Source: Urechis unicinctus
Lineage: Eukaryota > Annelida > Polychaeta > Xenopneusta > Urechidae
DNA length: 64,000 nucleotides
Assembly: GCA_034190875.2 (NCBI GenBank)
Contig: CM067354.1
Coordinates: forward strand, 35,433,707 to 35,497,706
Direction: 5' to 3'
The notes beneath the pieces are model-generated. The model saw nothing but the letters and a program-made list of their open reading frames with translations, ran no database searches and was not told the DNA's origin. Positions 22,951 through 35,639 of the stretch are shown one piece after another (the first letter of the stretch is position 1; the number at the start of each line of letters is the position of its first letter). The translations under genes and the position numbers were made by a program.

Positions 22951-23331
22951 TATATATATATATATAGATAGATATATATATATATATATAGATATATATA
23001 GAGATATATAGAGAGAGAGAGATATAGAGATAGAGATATCTAGATATAGATAGAGAGAGAGATAGGGATAGAGATATGTAGGGAAAAGAGAGAGATATAT
23101 ATAGAGATAGAGAGAGAGAGAGATATAGAGAGAGATCTCTATAGAGAGAGAGATATCTCTCTCTATATATATATATATATAGATATATCTCTATATATAT
23201 AGAGATCTATATCTATATATCTATATCTCTCTCTCTATATATCTATCTATATCTCTATCTATATATATATATATATATATATATCTATATATATATCTAT
23301 ATATATCTATATATATATATATATATATTAC
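22951..23331. repeat. (AT/GA) compound microsatellite, palindromic
   Basis: AT then GATA/GAGA, then TCTC/TATC and AT. It has the same make-up and near-symmetry as 22095-22426, so the two tracts flank the left arm like a direct duplication. Confidence 0.93.
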
Positions 23332-24700
23332 TTATCGCAGAGCATTTGGTCAGATGTATGATCAGACAATAATACGAATCATAAACCTCTCATTAGGTGT
23401 AGGTCTCCTTTGGCTATTTGGGTTGCCACGATGCAGTTTGTCGGCTGTTTATAGGTTATCAGCAGACGTATGACATTAGGCTTGCCATTCGAGCAACTGC
23501 CACGGTGATATGGCCCACATATGCAGTTGCGGCATCAGTCAAACATTTCCTGACACTGTTGCTGCGGAGTAAATCTTTCAAGGCAATCACCTGATGTTGA
23601 ATATCGATCCAGAACGTATGCTTATGAATGCTCGACATTGGCTCACGAGGCGTGGCAATGACTATGACCAAAGAGCAGCTGTGTTGTAGGTATGCTAATG
23701 AGTGAAAAACATACCCGTCATTAGGTGACGCTACCATGAAAACAACAACGCACATGGGACTGTTGATCCAACGTCGTGGGTCTCGGCGTTGAGGCGACCA
23801 CACCATTATGAAATAGAGAATTCTATGTTGTTTTAAGAGATCCTATAAAAGAGCTTAATCCTGCTCACAGGTGGCGTGTTCACATACTTTATCGAACAAA
23901 AGCGCGGGAAAGCTCCCTTAGCGTGGCTATAAGCTATTTGCTTTGACTTCCATGGCTAAGCAACGGGTGCGAATAGTGCGTCATCTCCAATGTTCTGGGG
24001 GCATCATTGGTAAAAGACAAATACAGGTTATCGAGGATAATAAATACTTCAATGAAACTAGAGATCTGGCTTATTCACCAGTCTGCCGGTAACATAAGAT
24101 AATGTGCAATGAGGCCGAACGAAGTTCCTCCTTTTCGCGTGGGGAGAATCATTTCATGAGTTCATCAGTCAATTTTTAATAAGATTGGATACAAATATGA
24201 ACCTCGGCAACAAACGAGGCGTAAACAGAATCCGCTTCCCTAATAGAACGTCGCAATCATCCCGGGCCTTGAACGATCAGGTTGACTATGAAAAGACTCG
24301 TTGTCACTTCGTCCCTCTGGACGAGGCGAGGAAGCGTGAAATTTGCAACGATATCAGATATAGGACCGTTGGTTTGTTTAAAGACGCTGTGTGTCTAAAT
24401 CTATCATCGATGTTGATTCGAGCATAGATGGTTATTTTAGCCCCGAGTTAAAGTTTGGCGTCATTGCTTAAACTGGCAACGGAGGAGGTGTGGATGACTG
24501 CGAATTACACCAACTGAACAAACAATGGACACTCCGGGGTTGGCTGCTGAAATGACATTGTCTAGTTTCTTGCGCGGCTTGACACTCATGATCGGCATTG
24601 AATTGGACCGTTTGGTGTTGAGGATTCGCTGTCATTTATTACATCACACTAGTAGATATGTTCTTAATCAACAATGGTATTCGACTTCTACATTATATGG
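23332..24700. other. Interior of the inverted-repeat interval, no gene recognised
   Basis: The longest frame (23459-23806, minus, 115 codons) has no recognised family and no splice context. It is listed as unlikely to be real. Confidence 0.4.
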
Positions 24701-24714
24701 TGTAGAAGAGTTCC

Positions 24715-26930
24715 ATGCCGTTCCATCCATACACATTGATTATCTGTAAACCGACGGAAAAAGCCAATTGTTTCGTGCATTTCCTTTCATTGCTGGTGAA
24801 AGGACAGGCGTAACAGATCAACACTAATTTTATATGACTTTCGTTGGTGGTTATTTATTGCTTAGGAACGACCTATATTGGATTACTTTGTCTATAACCA
24901 GTTCTCAGGTGAGTGTTTTTGCCAATGATATCTCATTCTCCAGTCGAATCTAGAATGAAATTACTCTGCCTTGAAACCTTTTATGAATTGCGATGTTGGA
25001 TGATGCGTGATCAAGGCGATAGACTACTCCCTCACAGTGATAACTCATGGCAATAGGAATCTCTTCCACTCATTTCACCTATATTTATTAAGGATTATGC
25101 TGTCATCACGAGCCGTTAACAAGGATGTATGACGACATCAATATTGTAGTCAAGTCCAGATAAGATATTGTTGAAAGGGTCGTAAAAGTTGACGATCACT
25201 CAAACAACTACAGCATGCATGCGTATCGTGGCATCGACCTCCAGCTCTGTATCTTATTCAGTAATGATTATATGTATCCGTTATAGCGACATATTTACTT
25301 CCTATTTAAGTGATCAATCGGTTGCAAATTGACCTGTTGGTGGAATCCTTGTGACATGGCAGCAGTAGACGACAAAGTCGTGGCAGTTACAATTAATTGT
25401 CGTTGGTTTAAAATGTGAAATTGATTCGGTAGAAAAATACAAAACTTAAACATATATAAAGGGACTGAAACATAACAGGAGCAAATGGAAAATACAAGAC
25501 TTCTCAGTGTGCGTTCGATGCAATTCGCTGGACTTTTACACCATGAAAAAATCGAAATCGGACTTTTGTTTAAGCAGATAGAAAAACAAAAGAATGTATC
25601 GTACAGTTTGTTAACTATAATGATAAAACTACGCTCCTCCCATTCACCGTTGTAATGTTGTCTATTTGTTTGTAAATATCGCGCTAAGCGAGACCAGCTA
25701 TTATTGCTGTTCGGCTTGCTTATCAATATATTATTTAACAAGCTAGGTTTGAACATATCCATGTAGCTGGAAACACATTCTCGAAATATATAACACAATA
25801 ACCGTATAACAGCGCATAATCTGCAGGGTGACAATACTGAACATGGAATAGCACATAACAGCCGCTAACACGTTTTTAACGAGCACTGAATGTACTTGCA
25901 AATTGTTATTTATCAAAAGCATAAATGTTCATTTGAACGTTCCACAAATAACGAAACACATATTGATCTACCTCAGCAGTTTTATAGAAAATCCTTTTGT
26001 AATAATGCAAATATTACCACTTTTGAACAGAAGGATCTTGTGTGATCTTCTGCGCGTTCACATTCATTTAAAGTTACTTGCCGTTAAATTACATTGTTTT
26101 TGCAATTTTAGCACGTGACACAACTGTGCAGGTCAGATAACAATGGTTGCTCTTAAGTAGTATTTTACAGAAGCGACATAAATGCAAAGTTAGTCGTAAC
26201 AAAGATTCACGCTCTCATTACCACACTTCTTGGATGACATCGCAAGCATTGACACTCGCGTAAGTTCTCCTTAATCGATACAATTGTGAAATAATTATTG
26301 ATGGTTCCCTTGTGGATTGTTAATATCGACGTTAAAATTTACCAAGGTCGTGGAAGCACGTTGATCAAGTATTTCACTACATGATGGCTTGTTACAAAAA
26401 TTACAATCTTCGTCATCGGACCACCGCTCGGGATGCGTCTTTATATGTGTTTGAATAATCCTTTAGCAGAATCTGCATCAGGAAATAGGTAGTATACTGA
26501 TAGAGGGTGCAGTCGAACTGATGTTCATCAGATTCGTCAGACGTCACTTCACTCCTTCATAATTTTGTGTCTTCTCTTTGAATCTGTCTGATACAGAAAC
26601 AACTGAAATAATAAATCGCCGGCCACTATAAAGGCGTTTTTAATCCGTGCATGAGAATCCGGAGTATATGGCCAAACAGGAAGTCCATATACTACATATG
26701 CTTACACAATATATAATTAAAATGTCCGAAAAGCACACCTCTTGAGTTTCTGAGAATTGGCCGATAATGGGACAGATATTTGCGCAACAGTGAGGTATGA
26801 ATCCGCAGCGTATGGATAGGCAATATTTCCTTCTTTTCTTGAATGATATGTTTCGTTCTCACTGACAGCATGTTCCGTGTCGAAGGATGGGTAATTTTTA
26901 CCAACTGGTCATGCCTAAAATGCTTGATTA
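24715..26930 (+). repeat. Dispersed repeat family R2, copy a
   Basis: This stretch is collinear with 35640-38760 in direct orientation. Shared landmarks in order are CTATAACCAGTTCTCAGG, ACGAGCCGTTAACAAGGATG, GATTCACGCTCT, TCGCAAGCA and CAGGAAGTCC. The copies differ by many substitutions and indels, so they are old. No coding capacity is preserved in common. Confidence 0.75.
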
Positions 26931-26952
26931 CACACAAATCGAATACTTATCG

Positions 26953-27476
26953 TGTAAGTACATCTTTGGCTGGCCAAGGGTAATATATTATTATCATAGC
27001 GATTGCTTTGTATTTCAGCGTTAAGTTCGTCCAGCTGTCTAGTTGGGAAGATAACACACCAAGCCTCATCTGACTGTACTATTTATCGTACATTTTTTTT
27101 TGATCTTGCTTCACTGACAGGTATATCGTATTCGTATCTTTGTAAATTTATAAAGCCCCTTATAAAGGTATAAGAATGTGAATCCGCTATTCATAGTGGA
27201 AATGTATTATCCATTATTATAAGTCAAAAATGACGACTGTACCATAAACTAATGATGTTGATTGTGCAAGCACACTCGCTGACGTAATCATTATCAGTTG
27301 GCTCGTAAAGCCGAAGGAATCGTGATAGACACTCAGCAGCAATGTATGACTGTTGATAAGCCACCTATAACCCTCCTTCGACGAAAGCACATCTGAGGTA
27401 AAGTAAAAAAGTATGAGTGCGATCCAATATCGATGATTTTAATGTTTGTTATCAAACAGCATTCCGACAAGAACGG
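26953..27476 (-). repeat. Right arm of the 524-bp inverted repeat
   Basis: This arm is the reverse complement of 22427-22950, and its inner edge TGTAAGTACATCTTTGG matches the inner edge of the left arm. Differences noticed are an A-run length difference near 27093 and a few bases near 27305-27320. Flanking sequence is unique rather than microsatellite. Confidence 0.93.
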
Positions 27477-27684
27477 ATGTTTTCATCGATCGCTGAGATA
27501 CAGTAACACGAATCGCGCCGAACCTAACAGATTAGTCTCGCCGGCAGCCACCTGTCGTTGTTTTATACTGCAATACATGAATCACGCATATACTGCCAAA
27601 TACACGAGGGTTGTTATGTCTCCCTACAGTTGCCCATATTTTCTAACGTTTCGTATGATTTTAGGAACAAACATTCGCAAAGTG

Positions 27685-28280
27685 CCTTGATAAATATGTA
27701 CCCCAGTGCATATTCACGATTCCAGTTATATCTAAGGCTTTTCCATGCGATATAATGTTGATGATGTTTGAGCCAGTTAACGCCCGATAAACCCTGGCAA
27801 GAAAGGATAATCCATGATTAGGCAGGGACACAATGAGTGGTCACACGGCGCGTTTATTCGTGAGTAGTCATTTTGTGTGCCCACTCTAGTCCGTGAGCAT
27901 ACCCTACATAATGCTGAGAATAAGTACGAAACAATGCAGCAATGGATGGAGCAAATATGACTATCAGAGCTGAACTGGAAAGAAAATCTATCTGCAGCTC
28001 AGCCTAATTTTATGATACAGCCCCGCGCTGTCTGCAGGCAGCTCTTGTATTGAAACAGACACATTAGACTGCAAGCAATATGTTAAATATATGACGTGCA
28101 CTGACAAGGTTATTTCTCGTTGTTCTCGATGTCATGATGATGACATATAATTACCGAGCATAAACGCATGGATTTCCGTGGGAGTAAGTATACATCACGG
28201 TGGAAAACAACAAAAGCATATAGCGAAAAGTGATGTGTAACAAACCAGCACTAAACATATAAGCTATGGATAAGGTTTGC
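27685..28280 (+). repeat. Dispersed repeat family R3, copy a
   Basis: Collinear with 32036-32515: both start CTTGATAAATATGTACCCC, share CGTTTATTCGTG and CCCTACATAATGCT, and end near ATATAAGCTATG. They are moderately diverged, with several indels. Confidence 0.8.
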
Positions 28281-31200
28281 ATACAATAACTAAGCTGTGA
28301 CCTTACGCATGTATGATAGAAACCAAAGTGGTAAGCTCTGACGTTCTAGGCGTGTAGATGACAAGTATACAGTACAGTTTCAATGTTATGGATGTGCCCC
28401 ATTATAACTACAAGGCTCATCAAACACACTCATGCGGACTCCATTATCCATAAAGCATTCGCCTTCGCCAGGTCGGACCCGTTCTTGACAAGTCATTTGT
28501 TAATATGATGATTGCAAATTGACGTCTTTTGATGCTGTTTCCTCTGCAGCACAACCCCAAATCTGTGCAATTGGGTTAATTATTCGGGTCTAAGTATGAC
28601 CATTTTCTTACAATTCGACTGCGGAGACATTGGCACGTGGACTGAAAACCACCAGCGTGCTCCCAGTTAATTATATCACGCAACATAATCCCATGAGCAA
28701 AGGTACCTCCTGATGATGCGTTACCGGAGGGATCCAAAACATCATTACGTTCCCGCTCCTTCGTTTAATTGACAATATTTGCGCGTATCACAAGAGGAGT
28801 TTGTCTCATATACAAAACCGGAAGTGTTAGATCGGAATGAATAACGGAATGCCCCAGACACCCGGATTCCTACCTTCTCACAAAACCCATGCCATTATAA
28901 TGGCTACCAGTATCATATAAGTCGATGGGGCAATCATATATAGTTTACTTATCCCTTTTAACAATATTCTAGTTAGCTAAAATAGATATCCCCGAATGGT
29001 TCAAAGTCGTTATCACCAATGAAACTCATATCATCAATAGATAGCCATATAAACTGGTGATTATCATGTCTGAATTCAAGACAATCACAGGAATCGTAAA
29101 GCGTTACCGAGTTGAGCATTGTCTTCAATGTGTCAATACGTGAAGCTCATTTTGACAAGTTGAATAAAGAAAGAGGTTGATCACATGACAAATTGAGCGT
29201 GTCAAAGGTTTATACGCATTGTTATGCTGTGTTAAACAAAACTTTGACATCATGTGGATTCGATAAAAAGTAGCTGATTTTTCTGGGCACATGCTTTCAT
29301 CATAGCATAGCGGCAGTCAAACATTTTAATATGACGTTTTGGTCAGTTAACATGATTGCCCATCGCCGCCCGATTTGACCATTTTCGTCTAGATTCCATA
29401 AATGGTAATAACAGCTTGTCTGGGGGCAAATAGACTTATGCATGTCAAATGATAACACACTAAACGTAGTCATAAATGTATCGCTTGTACTGTTACAACG
29501 AGTCCCCATAGGATTGAATATGTGGATCGGATTACATTAGTAAACTAGTGTTTCCCTGACCAGTCACATCGTACATCATAATCGCAGATGCAATACGTGA
29601 CACAAGACACATTCGACCCATACCCGTCAGCTTAGCGGCCGTACAACTGTAACTACAGAGCGCATGAGAACAAATGGTGTCAATCACCCAAGTATAAATC
29701 AGGTCCAACGAACAAGTATACTTGAGTAGCAACAATGATCAGGGCGATATTCACCAGTTTCATCGGTATAAGATCATGGATGCATTGGTCAAGGATATAG
29801 CTGCCTTGGTACGTCATCCATAAAAAATTACAATTAATTATACTTATTGAAAACTACCTATTGGCGAAATCGAAAAATATACATAAGTTACGGCAAAGTA
29901 TGGTGCTTATTAAGTGATTGTGCCAACGATGATTATTCTACATTAACCATCAGTGAAGATCTACTGTGCTTAATATTGCAGATCAACTTATCTAACATTG
30001 CAATGGGTAACGGATTTAGGCCGCAAAAGGAACATTCACTTTGTCAGCTTTGGGAAACTCCGTGATGGCGAAGCTCAGGTTACCTGCTTCTTTGAGGTGT
30101 TGCAACATTCTTCCCAGCATCAGTAACAATTTGCATTGAGTAGCCTAAATTATTTCTTCATTTCTGTGTCGCTTCACATCAAAACATGTGATGACGGCCT
30201 GTTAATGTTTTAGATTCTGTGAAGGGAGACTTGAACCGGAATGTCCCCGAGCGTCTTTGTCAACAATGAAGAGGTTTTCTCATATTCTTGGAGACATCAG
30301 CTAACCCCTCAATCCCTTTAACCAATGACAACAAGGCTAACATATGTTACAGGTCTTTCTCTGTATTTGTAACTATTACTTAAAATGAATAAGAACATAA
30401 ATGCTTTTCTTTTGGCCCATTTCTTTGGTGGATAAAAGTTTTGGTGTTTGTTTGTGAGCAATATTATGTCTACTATGATGCCCATCAACGATTAGCTCAA
30501 TGAACTGTTCCGTTATTCACTCGATGACCTTTCGAGCAGCCGCCTAGGATAAATGGAAAATCTTACGACATGCAGATTGATTAATATTGCCTGAAGATCA
30601 CCGGCCCAGCAAGAGAATGGGTTGGTTACTGGCGAATATTTGTAGCTTTTTACCTCACGCATGCGTCTTATTTTCAAATTAAGTGGCTGGAAGCGTCAAA
30701 ACACTGGTGTCTGGTGGCTCGCGTGAAGTCGACCTATGACATAGTGACATTCGTATAGGTGTGCATCTTATAAAGGCTAGAATAGGGAAACTAGCTATGG
30801 AATCTCCAAATGTGTATAATTGCGGCACTGCTATGAAGCATCTTGCGACAAGAGCTATTGAGCTCTGCTATTACTAGCCTTGGGAGCCCCTGAAAGAATT
30901 GCCGTAATAATGTTATTGCCGGTACGCTGTTATCGTCGTGCCAAAGTGTCCATGTACTCCGACAGCCTACGCTATCACTGTGTCAATTTATACGGTTTAG
31001 TTCAGGAAATCGAACTCACGGATAGTCTTTTGAATATATAATTATGCCAAGCAGCAATATAATCCTACTCCTTAATTGAAGGTATTTATGTTTCAAAATA
31101 ACCTCCACATAGTCCATCATTGCTGCTGTCATGAAAGACCTTCTGTGCATGACATATTTTAAGAGTCACTCTGACAAGCACCATGCTTCTCGAAGGTGGC

Positions 31201-32035
31201 ATATTTCCGGTATGAATTCTGATCTGATATTTTAACGTGATGTCAATCATTCAGAAGCGTATTTGTAAGATTTACATGTACTGTCCATACTCACATTGTC
31301 CATGTTCACAGATGTCGATCTTTGTATTAACATTATGCCAGCTGTACATTCAGGTTTAAATTACCTACATAATCAACACAGATACCGAACTAAATAAGAA
31401 TTGTGGTTAACCAGCCTCTATGACAATTATTATTCCACATGGGAGGCTTAAATGTAGCTCTCACCTATGTATTTGTGGTTACAATTTACTGGTTTGGAGA
31501 TAATGATATAGTTAGAATGGAGGCACTAATCAGTGCATTTGCTCTACAATTGCAATATGGTTGAGAATATTTATTCGTGTACAATCTAAAATTATCACTT
31601 TTTATCTCTCAAAATGGTATCTGGGCATCTGCTAATCCCACATCGCGTGCCTCTTACGGCCACAATATATTTAATTACACGCGCTACCATTGGATACCAA
31701 ACTTCAAATGGCATAATGTGTTTATGAACGTTATAAAAATAGTGAAATGTGCATTATAGAATATGGCTTATTTAAATGTGCTGACCAATTGTTAGATCCT
31801 TCACGTGAAATAGGACACAATAAAAATATTCCTCTTTTACTTTGTATGGTTGCATGAGACGACACAACAGAAGATTAATCATCAACCATTCTTACACAAC
31901 ATCTTACACGCGCTTGATTTTCATTTGCATATAGTTTAGAAGAAAACAGGAGCTTATGACGCGTACAAGGCTTCTATCAACAATGTTTCGTCATTTATAA
32001 TTAAAACATCATGACACTTCATCCTGTGTGGCAGT
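28281..32035. other. Intergenic, no gene recognised
   Basis: Only short frames. No splice-linked chain, RNA gene or obvious internal repeat was found. Confidence 0.4.
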
Positions 32036-32515
32036 CTTGATAAATATGTACCCCAGTGCATTATACACGCATACTTACGTGTCCAGTTATATTTAATGTT
32101 TTACAGACATAATGTTGATCATTTTTCATCCAATTAAAGCCTGATACACCCTGGCATTAAAGTGTAATTCATGATGTGGGACACAGTGAGTGGTCACACA
32201 GCACGTTTATTCGTGGGTGGTCATTTTGTGTGCCCACTGTAGTCCATGAACTTACCCTACATAATGCAATTATGCATAATGCTGCTCTTGTATTAACACA
32301 GACGCATAGGATTGCTAGCCATGTGTTAAGCGTAAGACGTGCACTGACACCGTTAGTTCTCGTTGACATAATGCTGACATATATGTACCAGGCAATAACG
32401 CATGTATTACCGTGGGAGAAAGTATACATCACTGTGGGAAACAGGCATAAGCATATAGCGAACAGTGATGTGCAACAAACCAACCCTAAGCATATAAGCT
32501 ATGAAGAAGGTTTGC
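32036..32515 (+). repeat. Dispersed repeat family R3, copy b
   Basis: The second full copy. An open frame of 143 codons (32176-32607) runs through it, but the equivalent frame is not kept in copy a, so it is judged to be chance. Confidence 0.8.
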
Positions 32516-33179
32516 GAACAATGCTTCTATCTACTGTGTTTTGTCATGATACAATTTTATCCTCTGTAACAGGCGCATATGCACCATTCTATTCCTACAC
32601 CAAATAATCTAAAGTCTTCTTACCCATCAAGATCGCTTGAACTTGAACTAAGTAAATTTCTTTGAGACATCAAAACTATTTGTTACCGTTTGGTGACTTA
32701 GAGTCTTAATACAATTGCTCACACAATCAATCAAATAATTACTTACGTAGTTTTGTCAAATACAAGCTAGATGTAGAGAGAGAAAAGAGATTTTAGCCAC
32801 AAGGTAAACAATTTCACCCGCAGCACGGCGTGAAGTAAAGGTCTGAGGTACATCAGCCAAATGGTAAGACGCAGAGTTTGATGATGCCAAACCATATCAC
32901 GTATAGGATCCGGCCTATTAAAGCACAAATCCTGGAAAGCGTTTGAATTTGAAATTAACAGTATCGTTTGTCTCTTATTACTGTATTTATTTGTTGTTCA
33001 TTATAATGCCTTGGCTATTTATTGCACAGTGGCGTCATTGTTTGTTTCTACCATACGTTGATATATCCGTGGCTGCTATAGTTATTTGGCGCGATACTTT
33101 CAGATAAATATTAGCCATATTACCCCTCCTTACTTCCTCGTGGAAATATAGATGCTATCGAAAATTGGTGAACATCCGT

Positions 33180-35320
33180 ATTTAATAAGATCATCCATGC
33201 ACTATAAGTGCCGTTCTTTTATGACCAGGGAGGCGATAAATCCTGCAGACAGTCCTCAGGTCTATCAATTACCACAGCAAATCAAACCACAATCCAATCT
33301 TTACAGCTTCCACAAGCATTAATGTCTTTTGAGGATGATATTCGAGGGTACATTTGCGTGATAATGTTTTCCGTTTGCAAAATGTGTGGAAAGGGTATTA
33401 CATGTTCGTCGACTGGAAGTAAAAATCTGAAGAAGACACACAGGACATCACAGCATGATCGTTTGTATTGCCAGAGACGCACTAGTCTATCAACATAACC
33501 CCATTAACACGTTGATATCTTCAAACACTAATTCTAATAGTACAGCACAACAAAATAACCGCTTTCTCATGATCTGCAATCAGCCGAGTTTAAAACAATA
33601 CTGCGTAAAGGGTTTTTTGAAGTGCTGGGATATTTCATATCTATAGGCAAATGCTCGATTATCTGCGAAAACCCAAGATATGACAGCAGCGCTATGTTCT
33701 GGTTACAGACAAATCATTTTGTTGAGCCAGCGAAAAAACAGTACACAATTAACCGTAATTGCGTATAAACAACAAGTTCAGTTAATATTGATAATATACG
33801 GTAACCAATAATGAGTAACAACAGAGAAAAGGAAATATAACAAGTGAATCGAAATGTCAAATAACAGTTTCGACATCACGTGACTGAATAATAAGTCTGA
33901 TACCACTTGTCTGATACCACTTGTTTCGATGTCATCTGCGATGATATTTTCGCGGTTAACGATGCTTTGTGGAAGGAATGTCGACTGGGGGTAGTTGCCG
34001 CAATTTTCTAGCATTCGTAGAATCGATCAAGCACGATCTCGGTGCACTGTCACCATGTTCATAGTTCCCCAAGTGCAGATATATGTTGGAGTGACTTTTG
34101 CCATAATAGAGACATTTATAGACCCATGAATAACGCAAACAAAATGCATAACACATTGATGCAAGCTAGGCCATGTTAAATGAAGTGATAGAAAAGGGCA
34201 TTTACCAAAATTATGCAATCATGTTATTTTTACTTTTTCGATTGATGTGTTTGGGTTTAGTGTTACTTTCCCGATGGAAGTTCGGTAGCGCAAATTTGAA
34301 TTGTTGCGAATCTTCTGCATAAGAAAATGAATGGAAGGCTTACCAGTCGTGTTACTGCATCTAATTAAAAACCTTCGAGATAGAACGTAAAAAGATATTG
34401 AAATCATATATACCCACATATTGACTGAATGATATGATTTGAATAGTGACTCGATTTTATATGATCTTAAAAGACATACTAATTGTATTTAGTGAATCAA
34501 GTCGCGTTTTTGGCTCATTCTAACAAACGTTTTGTGTTTTTACTATAGTGACATAATGGATTTATATGAAACGTTACGTGTATTACACAAACCATACGCA
34601 TAATGTAAGGCTGATATCATTATAACTGAACAGGACGTTAATCATACGCATCACATCTTGACATAAGCAGTTATATAGCCTCTAATATATTGAATCCATT
34701 TCAAGATATTTGACTGGTCGTTGTAAGAAGAAATGGACAAGCGCACTCAGCTCTCTGTTTCTAACTACACCTGTATCCCTCTAAGCCATGAAACAGATAT
34801 GTTCTCTTTGCACTAGGGGCTGAGGACAAAACTTTAACATCAATCGTATGTGGACCAAAAGCACAGCCGCTTTGTCGAAAAACCTCAGTGCTGTCGCAAA
34901 GCGAGATGTGCTTGTGTATGGTAATATAAAATCCCGAAGTGAAACATTTTTGGTAAACATGTGTCCTTTTTCTAATAACTAGCATTGAAGTTTTGCCCAA
35001 TGGGACTTAAGTCACAACTGCTCGACAAAACGACATGTTAAACTGAGAGCTGTCCCTGGACTTTGTTTAATTCAGAAGACATTGTTAAGATGTTGCACAT
35101 TAAATACAGTGTTGAGTGGACATGATATCTTAGCTTCATCGGATATAAAGCGACATAAGATTTCAGACAAACGATACTCTGGAATATGATTGGGTCATGA
35201 CACACGCTTCTCGCAATCATAAACGTGAAGACAGCAGAGACCCACACTTTACTCTTCACCTTTTATGGCACAATCAAGGAGGACAGTATACGTACATCTA
35301 ATAGCAGATGTGATTCAGCG
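33180..35320 (-). repeat. Dispersed repeat family R1, copy a (inverted)
   Basis: The minus strand of this stretch matches 42121-43550. Landmarks on the minus strand are AGCACATCTCGCTTTG, AACGTGTTAATGGGGTTATG and GATTTGCTGTGGTAATTGAT. It ends at a (GAT)n-type tract, as do the other copies. It is longer than copy b, so there is an insertion here or a deletion there. Confidence 0.7.
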
Positions 35321-35339
35321 CAACAAAAGTTGTTCATAA

Positions 35340-35630
35340 TGATCATCATATGATCATCATAAACATCATGATATTTATCATCATCAGCAGCATCATCATC
35401 AGCATCACCAACATCGTCGTCGTCGTCGCCACCGTTGTTATTATCATCATTATCGTCATCATTATCATCATCATCAATGTTGTCATCACCATTTGCATTA
35501 TCAGCATCCTCATCATTGTTGGCATCAGCAAATTATCGTGGTCATTTTGTATCCTCATTTCTGTCCTTTCTATTATCATCCTGGTAGATGTCATCGTAAT
35601 CGACTATAATACTCATCCTCATCGTGATGA
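35340..35630. repeat. (ATC)n microsatellite core
   Basis: Degenerate ATC/GTC trinucleotides, the complement of the GAT tracts in the other R1 copies. It yields spurious isoleucine- and methionine-rich frames. Confidence 0.93.
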
Positions 35631-35639
35631 TGATATGGT

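Larger units (their letters stand above)
22427..27476. mobile_element. Possible TIR-type element or inverted duplication, 5.05 kb
   Basis: Two 524-bp arms in opposite orientation enclose 4,002 bases. Long terminal inverted repeats of this kind suggest a non-autonomous TIR or foldback DNA transposon. Against this, no transposase-like frame is seen inside and no target-site duplication is visible, the left end being microsatellite. Part of the interior (24.7-26.9 kb) is also found outside at 35.6-38.8 kb. A local inverted duplication is the alternative. Confidence 0.35.

Noticed and set aside
25295-25834. 179-codon minus-strand frame, the longest listed
   Set aside because: It lies in repeat R2, has AT-rich composition and no recognised motif, and I saw no counterpart in R2 copy b.
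32176-32607. 143-codon frame, one of the longest outside microsatellites
   Set aside because: It overlaps repeat R3, and the frame is not preserved in the other R3 copy. The opposite strand is open as well.
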